Of a DNA stretch of 64,000 nt, positions 26,278-32,399 are shown piece after piece. The translations under genes were made by a program, and so were the position numbers. The DNA is taken from the NCBI RefSeq assembly GCF_011045125.1, contig NZ_JAAKZF010000022.1, positions 1 through 64,000 on the forward strand, written 5' to 3'. Every line of letters starts with the position of its first letter. The stretch's first letter is position 1. The stretch is from Allomesorhizobium camelthorni. Its GTDB lineage: Bacteria; Pseudomonadota; Alphaproteobacteria; Rhizobiales; Rhizobiaceae. The notes under the pieces were generated by a model, which was not told the origin of the DNA, ran no database searches, and saw only the letters and a list, made by a program, of their open reading frames with translations.

Positions 26278-26299
26278 TTGACAACATTTGTAAATGCAA
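26278..26299 (+). promoter_or_regulatory. promoter and putative GraR operator of graDAFBC
   Basis: TTGACA (26278-26283) is a consensus -35 box 54 bases before the graD start, with ATTGTA (26302-26307) as candidate -10. Between them lies CATTTGTAAATG (26285-26296), an inverted repeat, overlapping TTGTAAATGCAA (26288-26299). The latter is the exact reverse complement of bases at 25042-25053 near graR. A repressor bound here would block RNA polymerase. Confidence 0.55.
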
Positions 26300-26336
26300 T
26301 CATTGTATTTGTTGAGATAGGGAGGAGGAAGCCCTC

Positions 26337-26846
26337 ATGACCTTGACAGTCGCTCCAAACGAAACCGTAGAGACAAACTTTCGCGCCATGATGCGGAAGT
26401 TCCCTGCCACCGTCACGGTCGTCACTGGCCGCAATGACGGGGTTGATCATGGGATGACGGTGACGGCCGTCACCTCGGTCTCGATGGATCCGCCGTCGCT
26501 GGTGGTCTGTCTCAACAACCGGACCTACCTGCACGAAATGCTGCTTGAGCAGCCGAACTTCGCGGTGAACGTGCTGACGCAGAAGCAGCGGCCTCTCTCC
26601 GACGCGTTCAGCGGCAAGGTCGCGCCGGAGGACAGGTTCCGGCCGGACGAATGGGAGCGCCACTCATCCGGCGTCGTCATGCTTGCAGGCGCGCATGCGC
26701 GGGTGGTCTGCCGGCGCGTCGCCGCGGTTCCCTACGGAACCCACACCCTTTTCATCGGCCAGGTGATTGACGCCTTCGTGGACGATGTGACCCGGCCTCT
26801 TCTCTACGAGGACGCGCGGTACTGCGTTTCGCAGCCCGCGGCCTGA
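26337..26846 (+). CDS. graD: flavin reductase component of resorcinol hydroxylase
   Basis: A 169-residue HpaC-like NAD(P)H:flavin oxidoreductase supplying reduced flavin to the following monooxygenase. Family segments are FRAMMRKFPATVTVVTG, the TVTAVTSVSMDPPSLVVCLN flavin-binding region and THTLFIGQVIDAF. The ATG follows an AGGGAGGAGG ribosome-binding site. It is first in a five-gene operon (spacings 28, 32, 11 and 1 bases) whose order, reductase then oxygenase then decarboxylase, resembles the start of the Rhizobium sp. MTP-10005 gra cluster as I remember it. Confidence 0.87.
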   Translation: MTLTVAPNETVETNFRAMMRKFPATVTVVTGRNDGVDHGMTVTAVTSVSMDPPSLVVCLNNRTYLHEMLLEQPNFAVNVLTQKQRPLSDAFSGKVAPEDRFRPDEWERHSSGVVMLAGAHARVVCRRVAAVPYGTHTLFIGQVIDAFVDDVTRPLLYEDARYCVSQPAA

Positions 26847-26874
26847 GTCCCGCAATCTATTTCAGGAGGAACCC

Positions 26875-28107
26875 ATGACACTTGGCGCTATCGAGGCCAG
26901 GAGGGAGGACGTTGCCGTCATCGGCGGGAGCCTTAAGGACCGCGTGGCGGAACTGTTCCCTCTCATTCGGCAGCGGGCGTTGGCAACCGAGCGCGCGCGG
27001 CGCGTGCCGGCGGCCAACATCGCCGCTCTGCGCGAGATGGGCTATTTCGACGTGGTGAAGCCTGCCGCCTATGGCGGTTCGCCGCGGCCTTTCGCCGAAC
27101 TCGTCGATGCGAACATCGAGCTTTCCGCCGCCTGCGCCTCCACCGGCTGGGTCGCAGGCCTGCTTTCGGCGCATCAATGGCTGCTCGCCATGTTCCCGAA
27201 AGAGGCGCAGGACGACGTCTGGGACGAAAATCCCGGCGCGCTCTTGTGCGGCTCCTATGCGCCCACCTCCATGGCCGAGCGCGTCGAAGGCGGCTATCGC
27301 CTCAATGGACGCTGGTCCTTCGCCAGCGGCTGCGACAATGCGCAATGGTCGCTGTGCGCGGCCATCCTTCCCACTCGTGGCGAGGAGAAGCCGGTTCCCG
27401 CGTTCCTGCTCGTTCCGGCGCACGAATACATGATTGACGATACATGGGAGGTGGTGGGCCTCGCCGGTACGGGGTCGAAGACCCTCGTGCTCGACAATGT
27501 GGTGGTGCCGGAGCACCGCGTGCTCACCTTCCCGCAGGCTACCAGCGGCAGGACGCCGGGTGCCAAGGTCTATCCGCGTCAGGGGCTGTTCAACATGCCC
27601 TTGCTGACGGGTATCCCTTCCTGCCTGGCTTCAGCTGCCGTAGGCGCTGCCAAGGGGGCGCTGGAAAGCTACGTCGCCTCGATCTCAACGCGCGTTACGC
27701 GCGGCGCGGTGGCCGGCGGCAACAATCGCATGGCCGAGTTTCCCACCATCCAGCTTCGCGTCGCGGAAGCGGCGGCGAGCGTCGATGCCGCGCGCGAAAT
27801 CCTGCTGCGCGATGTCGCGCACGCCGAGGCATTGGCCGGGTCAGGGGCCGGGTCGGGGAATGCGTTCTCGGTGGAGGACCGCCTTGTCAGCCGTCGTGGC
27901 CAGGCTTTCGCCGTGAGTCTTGCGCTGCGCGCCGTGGAGGCGCTCAACGCCTCGACCGGCGGCACGGGGCTCAACCTGGAGAATCCCGTCCAGCGTGCCT
28001 GGCGCGACGCCAACGCCGTCGGTCGCCACATCAGCATGAACTGGGATGCCGTCGGCACCATGATCGGCCAGCACATGCTCGGCCTCGAACCCAAGGGTCA
28101 GTACTGA
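26875..28107 (+). CDS. graA: resorcinol hydroxylase, oxygenase component (group D flavin monooxygenase)
   Basis: Hydroxylates resorcinol to hydroxyquinol with reduced flavin from GraD. The 410-residue product has the acyl-CoA-dehydrogenase-like fold of HpaB/HsaA-type monooxygenases: ASTGWVAGLLSAHQWLLAMF, GYRLNGRWSFASGCDNAQWS and VVGLAGTGSKTLVLDNVVVP. Length equals that of the Rhizobium GraA I recall. Its place between a flavin reductase and gamma-resorcylate decarboxylase supports the assignment. Other phenol substrates are possible by sequence alone. Confidence 0.85.
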   Translation: MTLGAIEARREDVAVIGGSLKDRVAELFPLIRQRALATERARRVPAANIAALREMGYFDVVKPAAYGGSPRPFAELVDANIELSAACASTGWVAGLLSAHQWLLAMFPKEAQDDVWDENPGALLCGSYAPTSMAERVEGGYRLNGRWSFASGCDNAQWSLCAAILPTRGEEKPVPAFLLVPAHEYMIDDTWEVVGLAGTGSKTLVLDNVVVPEHRVLTFPQATSGRTPGAKVYPRQGLFNMPLLTGIPSCLASAAVGAAKGALESYVASISTRVTRGAVAGGNNRMAEFPTIQLRVAEAAASVDAAREILLRDVAHAEALAGSGAGSGNAFSVEDRLVSRRGQAFAVSLALRAVEALNASTGGTGLNLENPVQRAWRDANAVGRHISMNWDAVGTMIGQHMLGLEPKGQY

Positions 28108-28139
28108 CCCGCGCTCGAACGCACCTCAAGGGAGGAAAC

Positions 28140-29114
28140 ATGCAAGGCAAGATCGCGCTCGAGGAGCATTTCGCCATTCCCGAAACGCTGATGGACTCGG
28201 CCGGCTTCGTGCCGGGGGACTATTGGACGGAATTGCAGAGGCGGCTGCTCGACATCCAGGACACGCGGCTGAGGCTTATGGACCAGCACGGGATCGATAT
28301 GATGATCCTGTCGCTGAACGCGCCTGCCGTTCAGGCCATCCCCGACACCGGCAGGGCCCTCGAAATTTCACGCCGCGCCAATGATGCGCTGGCCGAGGAG
28401 TGCGCCAAGCGCCCCGACCGGTTCCGCGCCTTTGCAGCCCTGCCGCTGCAGGACCCGGAAGCGGCATCACGCGAGCTGGAGCGCTGCGTCAAGGATCTCG
28501 GCTTCGTCGGCGCACTGGTGAATGGCTTCAGCCAGCGCAGCGACACCAGCGATCTGCTCTACTACGATCTGCCGCAATATCGCAGCTTCTGGGCCACGCT
28601 CGCCGCGCTCAACATGCCGTTCTACCTGCATCCGCGCAATCCATTGCCGCAGGACAGCCGCATCTATGAGGGCCATCCGTGGCTGATGGGTCCCACCTGG
28701 GCCTTCGCGCAGGAAACGGCGGTGCACGCGCTGCGGCTGATGGGCTCGGGCCTGTTCGACGAGCATCCAGGCCTACAGATCATCCTCGGCCACATGGGCG
28801 AGGGCCTGCCCTATATGATGTGGCGCATCGACAACCGCAATGCGTGGGTGAAAGTGCCGCCGAAATACCCGGCCAAGCGGCGCATCGCGGATTATTTCAA
28901 CGAGAACTTCTACATCACCACCTCGGGCAACTTCCGCACCCAGACGCTGATCGACGCGATGCTGGAAATCGGCTCGGACCGCATCCTCTTCTCCACCGAC
29001 TGGCCGTTCGAGAACATCGATCATGCAGCCGACTGGTTCGACAGCGCCACCATCTCGGAGGCGGACCGCGTCAAGATCGGCCGCACCAACGCAAAGGCGC
29101 TGTTCAAGCTGTAA
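28140..29114 (+). CDS. graF: gamma-resorcylate (2,6-dihydroxybenzoate) decarboxylase
   Basis: Non-oxidative, metal-dependent decarboxylation of 2,6-dihydroxybenzoate to resorcinol. The 324-residue amidohydrolase-fold protein begins MQGKIALEEHFAIPETL, almost the remembered start of the Rhizobium enzyme. It continues with FYLHPRNPLPQDSRIYEGHP, the ILGHMGEGLPYMMWR segment and the metal-ligand Asp in ILFSTDWPFENIDHA. Glu8, His10 and the HMGEG His fit the metal site. This is the key enzyme identifying the cluster. Confidence 0.92.
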   Translation: MQGKIALEEHFAIPETLMDSAGFVPGDYWTELQRRLLDIQDTRLRLMDQHGIDMMILSLNAPAVQAIPDTGRALEISRRANDALAEECAKRPDRFRAFAALPLQDPEAASRELERCVKDLGFVGALVNGFSQRSDTSDLLYYDLPQYRSFWATLAALNMPFYLHPRNPLPQDSRIYEGHPWLMGPTWAFAQETAVHALRLMGSGLFDEHPGLQIILGHMGEGLPYMMWRIDNRNAWVKVPPKYPAKRRIADYFNENFYITTSGNFRTQTLIDAMLEIGSDRILFSTDWPFENIDHAADWFDSATISEADRVKIGRTNAKALFKL

Positions 29115-29125
29115 GGAGACGAGGA

Positions 29126-30010
29126 ATGACGGCCAGGCGATATCCGCTCTTCTCCGAAGAGACCTCCGCGGAGGTGGTCAATGCGCGCATGGGCGCGGAC
29201 GCGGATCCGCGGCTGCGCGAAGTGATGGCGGCGATCGTCCGCCATCTTCATGCGGCGGTGAAGGAAGTGGAGCCGACGCATGAGGAATGGCTGGCGGCCA
29301 TCGAGTTCCTCACCAGGACCGGCCACATGTGCACGGACTGGCGGCAGGAGTTCATTCTGCTGTCGGACGTACTCGGCGTGTCCATGCTGGTCGATGCGAT
29401 CAACCATCGCCGCCCATCCGGCGCCACGGAAAACACGATCCTCGGACCGTTCTACGTGCCTGAGGCTCCCAGATACGAGCGCGGCACGAATATCTGTCTC
29501 GACGGCAAGGGCGAGCCGCTGGTCGTGGGCGGCAGCGTGCGCGACACGGAGGGAAAGCCGATCGAGGGCGCGCTCATCGACGTCTGGCAGACCAATGACG
29601 ACGGCTTTTACGACGTGCAGCAGAAGGGCGTGCAGCCGGACTGGAACCTGCGCGGCGTCTTCACCACGGACGCTGACGGCAGCTATCGCTTCCGCTCCGT
29701 CAAGCCGCGCTATTATCCCATCCCGGATGACGGGCCGGTGGGCAAGCTGCTGGGCCAGCTCGGGCGGCACCCAAACCGCGCGGCGCACATCCATTTCATC
29801 GTTACCGCGCCGGGCTACGAACCACTCATCACCCACATCTTCCCGCCTGACTGCGAATATCTCGACCAGGACGCTGTGTTCGGCGTAAAGGAGAGCCTGA
29901 TCGCGGATTTCCGGCGTATCGAGGAGCCCGGAACGGACGAAGATGCTGGTCTCGCGGGGCCCTTCTGGAGCGTGAATTGGGACTTCGTACTGACGAGGTC
30001 AGGTGGCTGA
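29126..30010 (+). CDS. graB: hydroxyquinol 1,2-dioxygenase
   Basis: Intradiol cleavage of hydroxyquinol to maleylacetate with a non-heme Fe(III). The 294-residue product has an N-terminal helical dimerisation domain (to about residue 100) and the catalytic beta domain. Iron ligands are Tyr162 (GFYDVQ), Tyr197 (PRYYPIP), His221 and His223 (AAHIHF). The last three numbers equal those I recall for the Nocardioides simplex enzyme. It lies 11 bases after graF with a GGAGACGAGG ribosome-binding site. Confidence 0.92.
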   Translation: MTARRYPLFSEETSAEVVNARMGADADPRLREVMAAIVRHLHAAVKEVEPTHEEWLAAIEFLTRTGHMCTDWRQEFILLSDVLGVSMLVDAINHRRPSGATENTILGPFYVPEAPRYERGTNICLDGKGEPLVVGGSVRDTEGKPIEGALIDVWQTNDDGFYDVQQKGVQPDWNLRGVFTTDADGSYRFRSVKPRYYPIPDDGPVGKLLGQLGRHPNRAAHIHFIVTAPGYEPLITHIFPPDCEYLDQDAVFGVKESLIADFRRIEEPGTDEDAGLAGPFWSVNWDFVLTRSGG

Positions 30011-30011
30011 C

Positions 30012-31067
30012 ATGCAGGCATTCACCTATACAGGCCTTCCCACAAGGGTCATCTTCGGCATTGGCACGCTTGACAAGCTCACCGCCGAGGTAGAGCGCCT
30101 CGGCGTCTCGCGCGCGCTCGTGCTCTCCACGCCCCGTCAGCGGGAAATGGTGGAGGATGCGGCGCGGCGCCTCGGGGCGCTTGCCGCCGGCATCTTCTCA
30201 GAAGCGGCCATGCACACGCCCGTAGACGTGACCGAGCGGGCAATGCGGGAGGTGGAGCGCTGCGGCGCGGACGGCATTGTCGCAATCGGCGGCGGATCGA
30301 CCACCGGACTCGGCAAGGCAATTGCGCTGCGCACGAACCTGCCGCAGCTTGTGGTGCCCACCACCTATGCGGGCTCGGAAATGACGCCGATCCTCGGGGA
30401 GACGGAGCACGGCCGCAAGACCACATTGCGCAACCCGAAGGTGCTTCCCGAAACGGTCATCTATGACGTGTCGCTGACGCTCGAGCTGCCTGTGAAGCTT
30501 TCCGCCGTCAGCGGCATGAACGCTATCGCCCATGCGGTGGAGGCGCTTTACGCGCAGGACCGCAACCCTGTGGTCGACCTCATGGCCGATGAAGGGCTCG
30601 CCGCGCTCGCCAGGGCGCTGCCGGGCATCGTAGCGAAACCCGACGATCTCGATGCGCGGTCGGATGCGCTTTATGGCGCTTGGCTCTGCGGCATCTGCCT
30701 CGGCTCGGTCGGCATGGCTCTGCATCACAAGCTCTGCCACACGCTGGGCGGTATGTTCGATCTTCCCCACGCGGAAACGCACGCAGTCATCCTGCCCCAT
30801 GCGATGCGCTACAACACGAACGCGGCACCTGCGGCGGCGGCCAAGGTGGCGCGCGCTCTCGGGGCAGGGGACGCCGCAAGGGGTTTGCAGGATCTCGCGC
30901 GCCGCGTTGGCGCACCGGTGTCGCTCAGGGAGATCGGCATGACCGCGGAGGGTATCGAGCCGGCGGTAGCGCAAGCGATGTCGAACCCGTATTGGAACCC
31001 CGAGCCGCTCGTCGAGACCCGCATCCGTGAACTTCTGGAGCGCGCGTTCCATGGCTCAGATGCGTGA
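30012..31067 (+). CDS. graC: maleylacetate reductase
   Basis: NADH-dependent reduction of maleylacetate to 3-oxoadipate, linking the pathway to beta-ketoadipate metabolism. The 351-residue iron-type alcohol dehydrogenase-fold protein opens TGLPTRVIFGIGTLDKL, has the nucleotide-binding GGGSTTGLGKAIALRT and TTYAGSEMTPILGETE segments, and HHKLCHTLGGMFDLPHAETH in the metal-binding region. The ATG at 30012 follows graB by one base. A frame extension to a GTG at 30003 is less likely. Last gene of the gra operon. Confidence 0.9.
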   Translation: MQAFTYTGLPTRVIFGIGTLDKLTAEVERLGVSRALVLSTPRQREMVEDAARRLGALAAGIFSEAAMHTPVDVTERAMREVERCGADGIVAIGGGSTTGLGKAIALRTNLPQLVVPTTYAGSEMTPILGETEHGRKTTLRNPKVLPETVIYDVSLTLELPVKLSAVSGMNAIAHAVEALYAQDRNPVVDLMADEGLAALARALPGIVAKPDDLDARSDALYGAWLCGICLGSVGMALHHKLCHTLGGMFDLPHAETHAVILPHAMRYNTNAAPAAAAKVARALGAGDAARGLQDLARRVGAPVSLREIGMTAEGIEPAVAQAMSNPYWNPEPLVETRIRELLERAFHGSDA

Positions 31068-31075
31068 GAGCAGTC

Positions 31076-31102
31076 GACCACGCAGGGAATATCCGCGTGG
31101 TC
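31076..31102. terminator. hairpin between convergent graC and IclR genes
   Basis: GACCACGC (31076-31083) pairs with GCGTGGTC (31095-31102) around an 11-base loop, followed on the plus strand by TATTT. Located 9 bases after the graC stop and touching the IclR stop, it is a weak intrinsic terminator candidate for both genes. Confidence 0.45.
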
Positions 31103-31911
31103 TATTTCGCGTCGGCCATGGTCATGGGGGCGAAGGAAAGCTCCTTGCAGAAGGCAATGAGGCGCGTAACGGCTTCCGATCCCGGCTGGACCAAAATGGG
31201 GTCGGTGCCAATCAAGGTCGCCACGGCCTGCGCTTCTCCCTGCCAGTCGAGGATGGGAGCAGCGATGGCAACAAGGCCGGGAATGAATCTGCCTTCTACC
31301 GAGGCGTAACCCTGGGCGCGAATGGTCTCGACCAGCTTATCGATATCCCGCTGCGTTGGCACGAGATCCGAAGCGATTGCCGGGTTCTTGCGGGCGTGGC
31401 GCATCTCGGCCTCGCGGATCGCTCGGAGTGGCGCGGGCGGCGCCCAGGCGAGGAAGGCGCGGCCCGTGGCGGAATTGAGCAGGGGCAAGGTGGTGCCAAG
31501 GCCCATCGAAGTCACGGTAGGCGATGCCGCGCGCTCCCAGCGGATCACCGTCGCACCCTGATTTCCCCAGACGGAGAGCAGGGCCGTCAGACCCGACTCC
31601 GTGCACAGATCGGGCAAGGCGTCGGAGGCACGGTTGACGAAATCATGCCGGGCAAGTGCCGAAAGGCCGAGGGTGACCGCGCCAGGACCGAGATCGTATT
31701 TCCCGGAGCGGCCGGCCTGTTCCACAAGACCCGCATGCTGGAAGGAGGCGAGGTAACGGTGAACCTTGCTGGGCGGCATGCGGCACTCGCGGGCGAGCTC
31801 CGACAGCGACGCCGGTCCGCGGCGTTCCATCATGGCGCCGAGGAGCCGCAATGCCGCGTCGAGCGATTGGATGCCGCCCGTCTGCCCTTCGCCCTTATCG
31901 CCCCTGGCCAT
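31102..31911 (-). CDS. IclR-family regulator of the salicylate/gentisate module
   Basis: A 269-residue protein: an N-terminal winged helix (SLDAALRLLGAMMERRGPAS, then MPPSKVHRYLASFQHAGLVE) and a C-terminal effector domain ending with the IclR block IPGLVAIAAPILDWQGEAQA. The ATG at 31909-31911 follows GGTGGAAG. Its start lies inside the end of the thioesterase gene (17-base overlap), so the two are co-transcribed, divergently from the large catabolic operon. It probably senses salicylate, gentisate or a CoA ester. Confidence 0.87.
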   Translation of the reverse strand: MARGDKGEGQTGGIQSLDAALRLLGAMMERRGPASLSELARECRMPPSKVHRYLASFQHAGLVEQAGRSGKYDLGPGAVTLGLSALARHDFVNRASDALPDLCTESGLTALLSVWGNQGATVIRWERAASPTVTSMGLGTTLPLLNSATGRAFLAWAPPAPLRAIREAEMRHARKNPAIASDLVPTQRDIDKLVETIRAQGYASVEGRFIPGLVAIAAPILDWQGEAQAVATLIGTDPILVQPGSEAVTRLIAFCKELSFAPMTMADAK

Positions 31912-32311
31912 TGTCTTCCACCATTCTGCGCAATGCTTCGATTTCCGCGGCGACCATACCGTTATCGGTGCGCTTGAACAGCGCCCGCAACTCGCTCCCC
32001 ACAACCGTGATGTGGCCGCCGACGCGCCCTTCATAGGAAAGACGCAGGGTTTTGCGGCCCCATTCCTCGACGGAAAGGGTGAGGGTCAGGACATCGCCGT
32101 CGCGCATCGGCCGACGGAATTGGGCGCCAGCCTCCATTAGCCCCAGGCCAATGGCTCCCAGTCTTTCGCAGAGCGCGCCATGCCCGCCGAAACGCCTGAG
32201 CCAGTCATGGAAGGTGCGGTCGAACCACGCGTAAACGTGCGGATAAAAGACGATGCCGGCGGGGTCGCAATCGCCAAAACTGATCGCCCAATCAAGGCTG
32301 TGCACCGTCAT
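31895..32311 (-). CDS. 4-hydroxybenzoyl-CoA thioesterase-like hotdog enzyme, probable gentisyl-CoA thioesterase
   Basis: A 138-residue hotdog protein. The segment SFGDCDPAGIVFYPHVYAWF is nearly the active-site sequence I remember from Pseudomonas 4-hydroxybenzoyl-CoA thioesterase, with catalytic Asp16. The ATG at 32309-32311 has GGAG nine bases upstream; the frame's earlier Met codons are poorer. It is divergent from the hydroxylase-ligase fusion, so hydrolysis of gentisyl-CoA to gentisate and CoA is the natural job, supplying the ring-cleavage dioxygenase at 39674. Confidence 0.82.
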   Translation of the reverse strand: MTVHSLDWAISFGDCDPAGIVFYPHVYAWFDRTFHDWLRRFGGHGALCERLGAIGLGLMEAGAQFRRPMRDGDVLTLTLSVEEWGRKTLRLSYEGRVGGHITVVGSELRALFKRTDNGMVAAEIEALRRMVEDNGQGR

Positions 32312-32399
32312 AATTTTCTGCTCCATAAAAAGCATTGCATAATCTGGAAAATAACCTATCCTTCTAGTCTCGGTCTGTCGAGTGAGTTTGGGAGGAGGC
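32312..32399. promoter_or_regulatory. divergent promoter region of the salicylate/gentisate module
   Basis: Only 88 bases separate the thioesterase and fusion-gene starts, so both promoters and the IclR operator should be here. The left half is A/T-rich (around 32318-32355), and the right half ends in the GGGAGGAGG ribosome-binding site of the fusion gene. I see no perfect palindrome. Confidence 0.55.
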
